Shown here in pieces: positions 17,983-27,019 of a stretch of 64,000 nucleotides of DNA. The notes beneath the pieces are model-generated. The model was not told where the DNA came from. It ran no database searches and saw only the letters and a program-made list of their open reading frames with translations. The stretch is from CAZDET01 sp964504335 (GTDB lineage Bacteria; Bacteroidota; Bacteroidia; Chitinophagales; Saprospiraceae), in NCBI GenBank assembly GCA_964504335.1, contig CAZDET010000003.1:62001-126000 (forward strand), in the 5' to 3' direction. The position numbers and the translations under genes are program-made. The number at the start of each line of letters is the position of its first letter. Position 1 is the stretch's first letter.

Positions 17983-18795
17983 ATGGATAAAAGGGACCTA
18001 CTATATTTCGAGCTGCTTCAATCAGCACCAGACAAGCCTTATATCGTCTTCATCCACGGTGCGGGAGGTAGCCTGGTTACCTGGAAACGACAGGTGAAGG
18101 CATTCCAAGACCACTTCAATTTATTGCTCATTGATCTGCGCGATCACGGCAATTCAAAAAACTTGCAGCCGGCTCACAAGAGGTACAATTTTGACATCGT
18201 TACCGACGACATCCTGATTTTACTGGATCATCTAGGGATCGAACGGGGGCACTTCATGTCGCTTTCGTTAGGGAGCATCGTGCTGCAGAAACTCAACGCA
18301 CGCTGCCCGAATCTGATGCTTTCCATGATCATGGCCGGAGGCGTGTTTAAGGCCGATTTGCGCATTCATATCTTTGCCCATACGGGCAAATTCTTCAGCT
18401 ATTTCGTACCTTTTCGATGGATTTACGACACCTTTTCCCTCATCGTGATGCCCCGAAAGAACCACCAGCCGGCCCGTCGGTTATTTCGGCTGCAAAGCCG
18501 GAAGTTGAGCCCCAAGGAGTTCATGAAGTGGCTGGGGCTGTACCGGGATTTTTTCCGGGTAGTCCGGCAGTTCTACCAGCGCCCACTAACCATCGACGCC
18601 CTGATCGTTATGGGAAGCCAGGATCACGTATTTTTGCAGGCGGCCAGGCGATTTTGTGAAAAACACTCGGAAAAGACTACCCTCGTGGTTATGGAAGGGT
18701 GCGGGCACGTATGTAACCTCGAAAAACCCCAGCGATTCAATGAAATCGTGCTGCAGTATTTGGGGGTCGTGGGGGTTCAGACGCTCGTGCCTTAG
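17983..18795 (+). CDS. Alpha/beta hydrolase
   Basis: A 270-residue hydrolase of unknown substrate, started at the ATG at 17983 (MDKRDLLYFELL). The oxyanion HG motif is in VFIHGAGGSLVTW near residue 25, the acid in IVMGSQDHVF near 210 and the final His in GCGHVCNLEKP near 238. The nucleophile elbow reads SLSLG where most relatives have GxSxG, so the first Gly is Ser. The lid (about 125-190) is unusually basic. It ends 49 nt before the arsenate-reductase-like gene and could be cotranscribed with it. Confidence 0.75.
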   Translation: MDKRDLLYFELLQSAPDKPYIVFIHGAGGSLVTWKRQVKAFQDHFNLLLIDLRDHGNSKNLQPAHKRYNFDIVTDDILILLDHLGIERGHFMSLSLGSIVLQKLNARCPNLMLSMIMAGGVFKADLRIHIFAHTGKFFSYFVPFRWIYDTFSLIVMPRKNHQPARRLFRLQSRKLSPKEFMKWLGLYRDFFRVVRQFYQRPLTIDALIVMGSQDHVFLQAARRFCEKHSEKTTLVVMEGCGHVCNLEKPQRFNEIVLQYLGVVGVQTLVP

Positions 18796-18844
18796 GCCTT
18801 GGGTACTGCTCATGGAGATTCCAACCTTTACAATACACACCACT

Positions 18845-19465
18845 ATGTTTACCCCTTTGAAAGATCAATTGGACCGGCACCTAAACGCTCCGCCCTCTCT
18901 GAGTCCGGAGCGCCGGGGTATCCTGGAATCCATTGCCGCCTATACTTCCCAACGGCTGCAATCCGGAGAGACGGCCCACCTCCAATTCATTTGCACGCAC
19001 AACTCCCGGCGCAGTCAGTTTGCCCAGTGGACGGCAGCGCTGTGGGCCGATTACTTCGAGCTGGACCACATTCGCACCTATTCCGGAGGCACGGAAGTGA
19101 CCGCACTCAACCCGCGGGCGGCCGCCGCTCTGGGGCGCTTGGGGTTCGAGGTGATGGCTCAGCCGGACGAACAACCCTCCTACCACATCCGATGGTCGGA
19201 GGAGATGCCCGCGCAGGTTGCCTTTTCCAAAGTATACGAACATTCCGATAACCCCAGCCGGGATTTTGCCGCCGTCATGGTGTGCAGTGCCGCCGATGCC
19301 AACTGCCCCGTCGTTCTGGGTGCCGACCAACGGTTTTCCCTGACGTTTGAAGATCCGAAAGTCGCCGACGGCCGCCCCGACGAAGCACAGGTATACGATG
19401 AGCGGCTCCATCAGATCATGGGAGAGCTCGGAGTTGCCTTTCAGCAGATACACGCGCACTCATGA
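18845..19465 (+). CDS. Arsenate reductase-like low-molecular-weight phosphatase
   Basis: A 206-residue protein of the LMW protein-tyrosine-phosphatase/ArsC fold. The phosphate loop is CTHNSRRS, with Cys50 and Arg56 (C-x5-R-S). Family ArsC proteins reduce arsenate to arsenite. About 40 residues precede the P-loop, more than in plain phosphatases. Its TGA overlaps the ATG of the aquaporin gene (ATGA), indicating coupled translation. The arsC-aquaporin pairing matches the known Sinorhizobium meliloti arrangement in which AqpS releases arsenite. A tyrosine phosphatase role is the alternative. Confidence 0.75.
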   Translation: MFTPLKDQLDRHLNAPPSLSPERRGILESIAAYTSQRLQSGETAHLQFICTHNSRRSQFAQWTAALWADYFELDHIRTYSGGTEVTALNPRAAAALGRLGFEVMAQPDEQPSYHIRWSEEMPAQVAFSKVYEHSDNPSRDFAAVMVCSAADANCPVVLGADQRFSLTFEDPKVADGRPDEAQVYDERLHQIMGELGVAFQQIHAHS

Positions 19466-20109
19466 GGCGGCGACTCTTGTCGGAAGGCATCGGAACCTTC
19501 CTCCTCGTTTTCTGCGGCACCGGTGCGGTGGTAGTAGACGCCTACACCGGCGGTACGGTTACGCACGTCGGGATCAGCGTTACCTTTGGGCTCATCGTTA
19601 CGGCCGTCGTGTACGCACTCGGTGATATTTCGGGGGCACACATTAACCCGGCGGTCACGGTAGCTTTTTGGGCCGCGGGGCGCATCCCTCTCCGCGAAGT
19701 CCTTCCTTATGCAATCAGTCAACTGGCGGGAGCTGCGCTGGCTAGCCTGGTGTTGCGCCTGCTCTTCCCGGAAGTGACTACTCTCGGAGAAACCCTACCA
19801 AACGCCGGCTTGCTCCGTTGCTTTATCCTGGAGGTTATCCTGACCTTTATCCTCATGTTCGTCATTCTGCACGTGGCTATCGGCTCCAAAGAGCAGGGCA
19901 TCATGGCCGGACTGGCCATCGGAATGACGGTGTTGCTGGAGGCACTATTTGCCGGCCCTATTTCCGGCGCATCGATGAATCCAGCCCGCTCCTTCGGCCC
20001 GGCCCTCGTTAATTGGAATTTGGATGGGTTATGGCTCTACTTCGTCGCCCCGGTCGGCGGAGCGCTGCTGAGCGTCTTCGCCTGGCGCGCTACGGCCAAT
20101 CCACATTGA
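19462..20109 (+). CDS. MIP-family channel (aquaporin/aquaglyceroporin)
   Basis: A 215-residue channel with six predicted helices and two half-helices. It has two NPA boxes, at 62-64 (GAHINPAVT) and 173-175 (GASMNPARSFGPA). Linked to the arsenate-reductase-like gene, it is a good candidate arsenite exit channel (inference from the AqpS precedent); simple water or glycerol conduction is the alternative. Its last codons and stop fall in the first unit of an octamer-phased tract. Confidence 0.88.
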   Translation: MRRRLLSEGIGTFLLVFCGTGAVVVDAYTGGTVTHVGISVTFGLIVTAVVYALGDISGAHINPAVTVAFWAAGRIPLREVLPYAISQLAGAALASLVLRLLFPEVTTLGETLPNAGLLRCFILEVILTFILMFVILHVAIGSKEQGIMAGLAIGMTVLLEALFAGPISGASMNPARSFGPALVNWNLDGLWLYFVAPVGGALLSVFAWRATANPH

Positions 20110-20150
20110 CGCCCCGGCACATTGACTCAGCGGCACATCGGCACATCGAC
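20103..20150. repeat. Octamer-phased spacer tract (6 units) spanning the whole gap
   Basis: Six 8-nt units fill the complete gap between convergent genes. ACATTGAC at 20103-20110 contains the aquaporin stop codon and is repeated at 20119-20126. ACATCGGC and ACATCGAC follow and end exactly at the TonB receptor stop (20151-20153). The duplicated unit therefore includes coding DNA. Confidence 0.75.
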
Positions 20151-22496
20151 CTACTTCCAGCTAAAATTCCACGTTACACTGGGAATAAGCGGAAACAAAC
20201 TGACGCGAAACGCACTCGCTTCGGCCGTTCCGGCCTCGCTGTCGACGTCGAGGTCATAGTAGATGAAAAAGGGATTCTGACGATTGTACAGATTGTATAC
20301 GGAGAAGGTCCAGGAGGATTGGAAGCGCTTGTCGGATGTGGGCTTCGGAACGAGCGTAGCCGACAGGTCGATGCGGTGATAATCGAGTAAGGTGGCGCTG
20401 TTGCGCACGCCGTATTCCTGAATCAGGTTCTGCTCAATCAAGTAGAGACTGCGCAAAGGGGTGTAGCGCTGGCCCGAACTGAAGACGAAGTTGCCACCCA
20501 ACGTCCATTTGGGGTTGACCTGATAGGAAGCCACAACCGAAATATCGTGCGGCCGGTCGTAGATGTTTCGAAAGGTATTACCATCGTTGATATCCGGAAA
20601 AGTACGCTCGGTGCGAGACAAGGTGTAGCCGATCCATCCGGTAAGGCGGCCTTTGCGCTTATTGAGATAGAATTCGATGCCGTATGCCCGTCCCTCGCCA
20701 AAGACAAATTCCTGCTCGAGGTTATTGGCGGGGTTGTTCACATAATTTTCCCGGTAATCGATTTGATTTTCGAGGTCCTTATAGTACACCTCTACGCTAG
20801 CCTCCCAGGTATTATTCGCAAAATTGCGGAAATACCCCAGTGCTCCTTGCCAGCCCTGCTGAGGCAACACGCGTTCTGAGCTGGGCACCCATACGTCGGC
20901 CGGTAACGTAGTCGTAGAGTTACTCACCAGATGCAGGTATTGGTAGGCGTAGGTCCAGCCGGCCTTTAGGCTGGCCGTGGCACTTAACTGGTACCGCACT
21001 GATAGCCGTGGCTCCAAGCCCGAATAGGTAGCTACGGGCTCGTTTTTATCGAACACCTGCCCGTCATCCAGGGAAGTATAGGGCCCCAGTTGGGTGAAGA
21101 GGCTGAACCGCAGGCCCAGATTGGCGCGCAAGCGCGGGCTAATCCGCCAGTCGTCCTGGAAGTAAAGCGCGGCCTCGTGGGCAAACTGAGGTTGGCGATC
21201 ATTGCTGAATTCCTCCTCCCCGCTGGTCGCACTGGCCACGTTGGGTGTCAGCCGGTGATAGGTATAATGCGCTCCGAACTTCAGGCTATGAGCCGGATTG
21301 GGGAAGAAATCGAAATCCAGCTTGAGGTTGTAGTCGCGCACTCCACTGAACACATCGATGGTAAAATCGCCCTGACCGCCCCCAAAGGCGAAATCGTATT
21401 CATTGTATATCGCAGAGAGGTTGAAAAAAAGCTGGTCCGAAAACAAGTGATTCCAACGCAGGGTCGCCGTGGTGTTGCCGTAGGGTAAGTCGAAGGAAAA
21501 GTCGCGCTCTACATTGCGATACTGGAGCACATCGCGCCCGAAGTAGCCGCTGAGATAGAGTCGATCCTGGTCGGAGAACCGATAATTGAGTTTGGCGTTG
21601 AAGTCGTAGAAATAGTAGTTCGTACCAGCAAAATCGGTCGAATTGATTGCCGGCTGCGCCAGATCGATCAGGTAGGTACGGCGACCGCTGACAATAAAAG
21701 ACGCACGGTCTCGTACCAAGGGCCCCTGCACCGTCAGGCGACTGGCTACCAACCCAATGCCGCCTTCTACTTGGTAGCGCTCCGCATTTCCTTCCTTCAT
21801 CTGGATATCGACTACCGACGACAGGCGGCCGCCGTATTGCGCCGGCATGCCGCCCTTGATCAGCGTTGTATTTTTCAGGGCATCGGCATTGAACACGGAG
21901 AAAAAGCCGAGCAAATGCCCCGAATTGTACACGACCGCTTCGTCCAGGAGCACCAGGTTTTGGTCGGGGCCACCGCCACGGACGTAAAAGCCGCTCGTAC
22001 CCTCTCCCGCCGACAGGACCCCCGGGAGCAATTGAATGGCTTTGAGCACATCCACTTCCCCAAACAACGCGGGAAGTTGTTTAATCTGGTCGACGGGCAG
22101 GTCGATGGTTCCCATTTCCGTTTTGCGAACGTTTTCGTCCTCTTCCTCGGCCGTTACGATTACTTCCTCCAAATCGAGACCGGTCCGGAGGGCGACGTTT
22201 TCCTTTTGGTCGGTTATAAGATCAACCCGCAGCTCCCGTTCGCGGAACCCCAAGTAAGAGTAGACTAGGGTGTAGGAGCCGGCAGGTAGGGTAAGAGAGT
22301 AAAAGCCATAGGCATTCGTAGAGGTCCCGTTTACCGGATTGTCTTTGACGTACACGTTGGCTCCGATCAGTGTTTCGCCGGTTCCTTCTTCGCGTACGTA
22401 GCCGCTGAGTGTGAAGCGCTCCTGCGCACTGGCGGGCAAACCGAAAAGGAGCAACAGGCCCAGCAGGCCGGCAAAACGCAGATAGATCAACAGCAT
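20151..22496 (-). CDS. TonB-dependent receptor with carboxypeptidase-like N-domain
   Basis: Outer-membrane receptor of 781 residues from the ATG at 22496, which opens a signal peptide ending near ASAQ. Order of domains: carboxypeptidase-regulatory-like beta-sandwich (about 25-110), then a plug with IDLPVDQIKQLPALFGEVDVLKAIQLLPGV, FYVRGGGPDQNLVLLDEA and the GGMPAQYGGRLSSVVDI segment, then a 22-strand barrel. No SusD partner is adjacent, so it is not a classical SusCD pair; the ligand is unknown. It is convergent with the aquaporin gene. Confidence 0.92.
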   Translation of the reverse strand: MLLIYLRFAGLLGLLLLFGLPASAQERFTLSGYVREEGTGETLIGANVYVKDNPVNGTSTNAYGFYSLTLPAGSYTLVYSYLGFRERELRVDLITDQKENVALRTGLDLEEVIVTAEEEDENVRKTEMGTIDLPVDQIKQLPALFGEVDVLKAIQLLPGVLSAGEGTSGFYVRGGGPDQNLVLLDEAVVYNSGHLLGFFSVFNADALKNTTLIKGGMPAQYGGRLSSVVDIQMKEGNAERYQVEGGIGLVASRLTVQGPLVRDRASFIVSGRRTYLIDLAQPAINSTDFAGTNYYFYDFNAKLNYRFSDQDRLYLSGYFGRDVLQYRNVERDFSFDLPYGNTTATLRWNHLFSDQLFFNLSAIYNEYDFAFGGGQGDFTIDVFSGVRDYNLKLDFDFFPNPAHSLKFGAHYTYHRLTPNVASATSGEEEFSNDRQPQFAHEAALYFQDDWRISPRLRANLGLRFSLFTQLGPYTSLDDGQVFDKNEPVATYSGLEPRLSVRYQLSATASLKAGWTYAYQYLHLVSNSTTTLPADVWVPSSERVLPQQGWQGALGYFRNFANNTWEASVEVYYKDLENQIDYRENYVNNPANNLEQEFVFGEGRAYGIEFYLNKRKGRLTGWIGYTLSRTERTFPDINDGNTFRNIYDRPHDISVVASYQVNPKWTLGGNFVFSSGQRYTPLRSLYLIEQNLIQEYGVRNSATLLDYHRIDLSATLVPKPTSDKRFQSSWTFSVYNLYNRQNPFFIYYDLDVDSEAGTAEASAFRVSLFPLIPSVTWNFSWK

Positions 22497-22596
22497 AGCA
22501 AAGTGGTAACGGCCCCTCGAATCCGAAAGTTGTAAGGGAATTTCAAAATGCGGATAGCAGACAGTTTTCAATGCGCTCCCGTTCGGTAACCGGCAT

Positions 22597-23382
22597 TTAA
22601 TGAACGGGAGATACGGTCATGCCACGCTGCTTCAGGAGTCGTAATAGGCCGTGCCCCCCCCAAAGGTGACCGGCACCCACGGCAGCAAACAGAGGGTAAT
22701 GCTCCGCAATTTCCAAAAAGCGAGCACACATACGCTGGTTGCGCTCCAGCAGAATGGGCCGGCGCTGGTTCCCTAATTGCCTGCGGACCATCCGGTGCAG
22801 CCCCTTCAAGTCTCGATGCTCATACAACTGCACGCTGCGCTCCAACCGTGCGCGGTGGGCGGAAATGTTTCGGCAGAAGTGCTGTAGGTTGCGCAACTGA
22901 TCCTCCATCGGAATGCGCTTCAGGATGTCGAGCTGATCGGTCAGTTGTTCGAGCCCGTGCGTTTGCTTTCCCTGCCGTTTAGCGTGTTGGTAGAGGTAGG
23001 CATCCAGGTTCAGGAAGCGATCGCTTACCAGTAATTGCTGCTGAAACATCTGGAGCAGTAAGACCGGTGGCAGATGACCGAGGGAGTCGAAATCGATTCC
23101 CAGCGCTCGGCTCAGTATGAGCCGCATTTTATGCACTTTTTGGGCGGGAAGAAGGTCGGACAACGAGTGTCCATTCGGCAGGAGGTTGTAAAGCGGAGGG
23201 ACTTCCTCCAGCTTGATCTCGGTAGCAAATGCCGGACATTGCTGAATGGCGCTCAGTACTATGGGTAGCTGCCCAAACACCCGGTTGTCTTGAACGTGCA
23301 TCGTACCGAACAAAAAATTCACCCGATCCCTCCTTGAGTCTTCGACTCGCCAAAGCCACGTCCGGTGTTTTACGTTCATCAT
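22597..23382 (-). CDS. TraB/GumN family protein
   Basis: A protein of about 261 residues from the ATG at 23382 (another ATG is at 23379). It shows the TraB/GumN hallmarks: FGTMHVQD near 27, the conserved Glu in FATEIKLEEVP near 55, and GAGHLWG near 240. Eukaryotic relatives (Tiki) are metalloproteases; bacterial functions are unproven. No clear signal peptide is visible, unlike many GumN proteins. It stands alone between the TonB receptor and groL genes. Confidence 0.82.
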   Translation of the reverse strand: MMNVKHRTWLWRVEDSRRDRVNFLFGTMHVQDNRVFGQLPIVLSAIQQCPAFATEIKLEEVPPLYNLLPNGHSLSDLLPAQKVHKMRLILSRALGIDFDSLGHLPPVLLLQMFQQQLLVSDRFLNLDAYLYQHAKRQGKQTHGLEQLTDQLDILKRIPMEDQLRNLQHFCRNISAHRARLERSVQLYEHRDLKGLHRMVRRQLGNQRRPILLERNQRMCARFLEIAEHYPLFAAVGAGHLWGGHGLLRLLKQRGMTVSPVH

Positions 23383-23465
23383 CAACAAACGTGGCCGGGT
23401 ATTGGTAGTTGCTGTTTTATCGCCCGGGAAGGTATGGTTTACAGCCGGTTACGTGTTTTAATACC

Positions 23466-23497
23466 AAAAACGCCCCGCCACTAGAGGTGGCGAGGCG
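23466..23497 (-). terminator. Terminator of the groS-groL operon
   Basis: On the reverse strand an 11-bp GC-rich stem, CGCCtCGCCAC against GTGGCGgGGCG (one mismatch), has a 5-nt loop and is followed by five T residues. It lies 25-55 nt past the groL stop. Confidence 0.8.
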
Positions 23498-23521
23498 CAT
23501 CCATATCGTGATAGAGTAGGA

Positions 23522-25156
23522 TTACATCATTCCGGGCATGCCACCAGGCATACCGCCGGGTGCCGGCGCGCCTTCCGGCTCGGGCATGTCGCTGATCACA
23601 CATTCAGTAGTCAGGACCATGCCGGAAATAGAGGCGGCATTTTCCAGTGCGATACGAGTAACTTTCGTCGGGTCGATAACCCCGGCTAACTTCAGGTCTT
23701 CAAACGCACCCGTGCGAGCGTTGTAGCCTTCGCTGCCGTTGCTGCTCATCACGCGCTGCAGGACCACACTTCCCTCCTCACCGGCATTATCAGCGATGCA
23801 ACGCAGCGGTGCTTCCAGCGCCTTGCGAACGATCTCCATGCCGATTGTCTCATCTTCGTTGACTCCCTGCATTCCTTTGAGTATCTCCATGGCGCGAACA
23901 AGAGCTACACCACCACCGGCTACTGTACCTTCTTCAACGGCAGCCCGGGTTGCGTGCAGGGCATCATCCACGCGATCTTTCTTCTCCTTCATTTCCACTT
24001 CGGTAGGCGCACCGACGTAGAGTACTGCTACGCCACCAGCCAGTTTGGCGAGGCGTTCCTGCAGTTTTTCCCGGTCGTAGTCGGAAGTGGTATTCTCGAT
24101 TTGCTGCTTGATCTGATTGATGCGGGCCTGGATCATATCATCCGTTCCGGCACCGTTAACGACGGTAGTATTATCCTTGTCGATGGTGATTTTCTCGGCC
24201 GTACCGAGCATATCCATCGTTGTATTTTCGAGCTTGTAGCCTTTTTCTTCGCTAATGACGGTACCTCCGGTCAGTACGGCAATGTCCTCTAGCATGGCCT
24301 TGCGACGATCGCCAAAACCGGGTGCCTTTACGGCTACCACTTTCAGTTGAGCGCGCAGGCGGTTGACTACCAATACGCCCAGCGCCTGGCTTTCAATGTC
24401 TTCGGCGATAATCAGCAGTGGGCGACCGGCCTGAATGACCTGCTCCAACACCGGTACGATATCCTGCATGTTGCTGATCTTCTTATCGTGGATCAGAATG
24501 AGCGGGTTCTCATATTCGGTGGTCATGTCCTCCGTGTTCGTCACGAAGTAGGGAGAAAGGTAGCCGCGATCGAACTGCATACCCAGCACCTCATCGACGT
24601 AGGTATCGGTGCCTTTCGCCTCTTCCACCGTGATTACGCCGTCTTTGCTGACGCGCTTCATAGCGTCGGCAATGAGGGTACCGATCTCATCGTCATTATT
24701 AGCGGAGATGGCCGCCACCTGCTTGATCTTATCGTAGTCGTCGCCCACCATTTCGCTTTGGTCGGCCAGGTGTTTAATAACGGCGGCGGTAGCCTTATCG
24801 ATACCGCGCTTCAGGTCCATGGGGTTGGCACCTGCAGTGACGTTCTTCAGGCCGGCGTTGATCATAGCCTGAGCGAGTACGGTGGCGGTAGTCGTTCCGT
24901 CACCTGCGATATCGGCGGTTTTGCTGGCGACTTCTTTTACCATTTGGGCACCCATGTTCTTAACGGGGTCCTCGAGTTCAATCTCCTTGGCAACTGTTAC
25001 GCCGTCTTTCGTGATTTGAGGGGCGCCAAAACTCTTTTGAATAACGACATTCCGACCCTTGGGGCCCAGCGTCACTTTTACTGCGTTGGCAAGTGTATCG
25101 ACTCCCGCACGCAGTGCTTCACGAGCGTCTCTATCGAAGCTAATTTCCTTAGCCAT
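23522..25156 (-). CDS. groL: Chaperonin GroEL
   Basis: The 60-kDa chaperonin, 544 residues, that folds proteins inside a double ring with GroES. The ATP-site segments TLGPKGRNVV (residue 30), DGTTTATVLA (86) and GGGVALVRA (about 414) are intact. The C-terminus has the usual flexible Gly-Met tail (PGGMPGGMPGMM). Second gene of the groS-groL operon, 63 nt after groS. No CIRCE element (TTAGCACTC-N9-GAGTGCTAA) is found upstream of the operon, so HrcA control is not supported. Confidence 0.98.
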   Translation of the reverse strand: MAKEISFDRDAREALRAGVDTLANAVKVTLGPKGRNVVIQKSFGAPQITKDGVTVAKEIELEDPVKNMGAQMVKEVASKTADIAGDGTTTATVLAQAMINAGLKNVTAGANPMDLKRGIDKATAAVIKHLADQSEMVGDDYDKIKQVAAISANNDDEIGTLIADAMKRVSKDGVITVEEAKGTDTYVDEVLGMQFDRGYLSPYFVTNTEDMTTEYENPLILIHDKKISNMQDIVPVLEQVIQAGRPLLIIAEDIESQALGVLVVNRLRAQLKVVAVKAPGFGDRRKAMLEDIAVLTGGTVISEEKGYKLENTTMDMLGTAEKITIDKDNTTVVNGAGTDDMIQARINQIKQQIENTTSDYDREKLQERLAKLAGGVAVLYVGAPTEVEMKEKKDRVDDALHATRAAVEEGTVAGGGVALVRAMEILKGMQGVNEDETIGMEIVRKALEAPLRCIADNAGEEGSVVLQRVMSSNGSEGYNARTGAFEDLKLAGVIDPTKVTRIALENAASISGMVLTTECVISDMPEPEGAPAPGGMPGGMPGMM

Positions 25157-25219
25157 AGTTGATGATAGTCTTTAAAGTTTGGTAAATGGGTGAATCGGGG
25201 AAGGGGATACTCGCCCGAC

Positions 25220-25483
25220 TTAGATGATGACCAGGATGTCATCTTCACGCATGATCATGTAGTCTTCCCCCTGGTAGTTAATCTCCTGGCCTGCATACTT
25301 ACCGTAGAGTACAGTATCTCCGACCTGTACGGTCATCAGATTTCCGTCTTTGCCGGGTCCTACGGCAATGACTTCCCCGCGTTGCGGCTTTTCTTTGGCA
25401 GTGTCAGGAATGATAATTCCACCTTTGGTGGTCTCCTCAGCGGAAGCTGGCTTAATCACTACTCGATCACTGATCGGTTTCAT
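25220..25483 (-). CDS. groS: Co-chaperonin GroES
   Basis: An 87-residue lid of the GroEL chamber, started at the ATG at 25483 (MKPISDRVVI); seven upstream in-frame residues are not part of the family. The mobile loop is ETTKGGIIIPDTAKEKP (about 17-33) and the C-terminal segment is YMIMREDDILVII. First gene of the operon. On the reverse strand TTTG, a gap of about 22 nt and TATTTTG upstream of the start could be its promoter, but the match is imperfect. Confidence 0.97.
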   Translation of the reverse strand: MKPISDRVVIKPASAEETTKGGIIIPDTAKEKPQRGEVIAVGPGKDGNLMTVQVGDTVLYGKYAGQEINYQGEDYMIMREDDILVII

Positions 25484-25665
25484 ACCACTTTCTTTGATGA
25501 GCAAAATTTGGTTTCAAAATATCTCAAGGAGCTTTGCCGGAGGCAAATGCACGAACTCAACACTACATAAGGTATGCCACGACCTACTTTCTGTCAATGC
25601 GGCAGGCGGTTTGCGGCAGCTTGTCAGGTACCTGCCAATTTGGAAGCCGGGGCAACACAACGCAC

Positions 25666-25701
25666 ACAGCCCGATTCGGTCAGGTGGCCGGATCGGGCTG
25701 T
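25666..25701 (-). terminator. Strong stem-loop after secG
   Basis: ACAGCCCGAT (25666-25675) pairs with ATCGGGCTGT (25692-25701). Four more inner pairs (one of them G-T) enclose an 8-nt loop. It lies 32-67 nt past the secG stop on the reverse strand. No T-run follows, so termination is plausible but not certain. Confidence 0.5.
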
Positions 25702-25732
25702 GAACATACGCCGTAGATAGGCTACAGAGCGA

Positions 25733-25993
25733 TTATTGAGACAGCAATTGCGTACCGACGCTACTGCTATCTACTACCAGTGAAGTGATGATACAGAGTA
25801 CGAGAAGAGCGATGGCGAGGAACCAGGTAATTTTTTCGATGAAATCAGTTTGCTTGGCGGCACCAAACATTTGATTTGCCTGACTTCCTCCAAAAGTCGA
25901 GTCAATCCCCCCGCCTTTCGGATTCTGGATCAATACCGCGCCCATCAGAAGCACGCATATGAGGGCTGTCAGAACAGTTAAAAGCGTCAACAT
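25733..25993 (-). CDS. secG: Preprotein translocase subunit SecG
   Basis: An 86-residue inner-membrane subunit of the Sec translocon. Two hydrophobic helices (about 4-24 and 55-75) flank the conserved loop VLIQNPKGGGIDSTFGG. It follows the acidic 276-residue protein gene by 3 nt, so the two are cotranscribed. Confidence 0.95.
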   Translation of the reverse strand: MLTLLTVLTALICVLLMGAVLIQNPKGGGIDSTFGGSQANQMFGAAKQTDFIEKITWFLAIALLVLCIITSLVVDSSSVGTQLLSQ

Positions 25994-25996
25994 AAC

Positions 25997-26827
25997 CTAT
26001 TCATTTCCGGCGGTTGTTCCTGCGGAGGAACTCCGCCGTAACTCTTCAATAATGCCCGCAAAGTAACTGCTTTTTTCCGGAAACAGCAAGCTTAATTGCA
26101 GATAGGCATCAATAGCGCGTTGCATATGCCCCTGATCGGCCAGGAGCCGGGCGAGGGTTTCACTGACTACCGCAGGTTCTTTTCCTACACTGGGCACCGT
26201 CCAGGTATTATTACCCTGTAACCTTCGCCGCAGGTGCAGCAAAGCCCGGTGCTTTCGCTGCTCGATTTGTTGCTGCAGGTAGTCTTGCCCTGCCGGTAGC
26301 TGATCGATTAAGTCGTTTGTTTCCGGAAGGGTAACGGGTACCTCGGCGCGGTCCTTCAGCCAGGCGGAAATAGCGGCTATCCGGTCTACGATTTCCTCGG
26401 TGTTCCATTCCCTCGGCTCTGCTTCGGTAGCGGCTGCAGGCGGCTCCGGCTCCACTACCACCGGTGGTTCTGGCGGCTCGGGAGCAAACGTAAACATCTG
26501 CCCTTTTGGGGGGGTAACATCCCATTCGATCGTCGGCTGCTCCAATTTCACCAATTCCCGGAGATCCTTAAGTTCAAGCACTTCTTCGGCGGATTCCGAT
26601 CCGTTCAGCAATCGCTGTAAGAAGGAGCGATCAAAAGTAGAAGTGGCAGAAGCTTCCAACAATTGCTCTTTACGGGCATCCCCTTCCTGGTGGGCTTTCA
26701 GTAACAACAGGAGGCGCAAATTGGCCGAATAAGGATACTCCAGCACGAGACTTCTCAGTTCGGCATACGGCAATTGGTACAGACGACTCGGGTTGCGTAA
26801 ATACTCCGCGAAATTTTCACGGTTCAT
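25997..26827 (-). CDS. Uncharacterised Bacteroidota protein upstream of secG
   Basis: A 276-residue soluble protein without signal peptide. The N-terminal ~90 residues are helical and leucine-rich (LRLLLLLKAHQEGDARK). A Pro/Glu-rich linker with repeated PEPPEPPVVVEPEPP-type sequence spans about 112-135. The C-terminus has one TPR-like helix pair (ARLLADQGHMQRAIDAYLQLSLLFPEKSSYF). Proteins of this layout commonly precede secG in Bacteroidota as I recall; a link to secretion is only suggested by the 3-nt spacing to secG. Confidence 0.7.
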   Translation of the reverse strand: MNRENFAEYLRNPSRLYQLPYAELRSLVLEYPYSANLRLLLLLKAHQEGDARKEQLLEASATSTFDRSFLQRLLNGSESAEEVLELKDLRELVKLEQPTIEWDVTPPKGQMFTFAPEPPEPPVVVEPEPPAAATEAEPREWNTEEIVDRIAAISAWLKDRAEVPVTLPETNDLIDQLPAGQDYLQQQIEQRKHRALLHLRRRLQGNNTWTVPSVGKEPAVVSETLARLLADQGHMQRAIDAYLQLSLLFPEKSSYFAGIIEELRRSSSAGTTAGNE

Positions 26828-26999
26828 ACCTCAAATTTCGAACTCTTGTATGTGAAGTCATTTAAACTTCTATGCTATGATAGAGTAAATCTAAACGAGA
26901 AAATTATAAAAGATATTGAAAATCACAACATTCTCCCAAAATATCCCCCTCAGAACCATCGGAAGCAGGGAAAGCGTCTTTTAATTGTAGTCGAAATTC

Positions 27000-27007
27000 T
27001 ATTTTTG
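27000..27007 (+). promoter_or_regulatory. -7 box of the MORN-like lipoprotein gene
   Basis: TATTTTTG, a full match to TAnnTTTG, lies 12 nt before the first ATG at 27020, giving a very short leader. A TTG at 26985-26987 is too close to be the -33 box. Confidence 0.5.
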
Positions 27008-27019
27008 CCCGAAAAACCG

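Noticed and set aside
25484..25600. Possible CIRCE operator upstream of groS
   Set aside because: No TTAGCACTC-N9-GAGTGCTAA or close variant is present on either strand.
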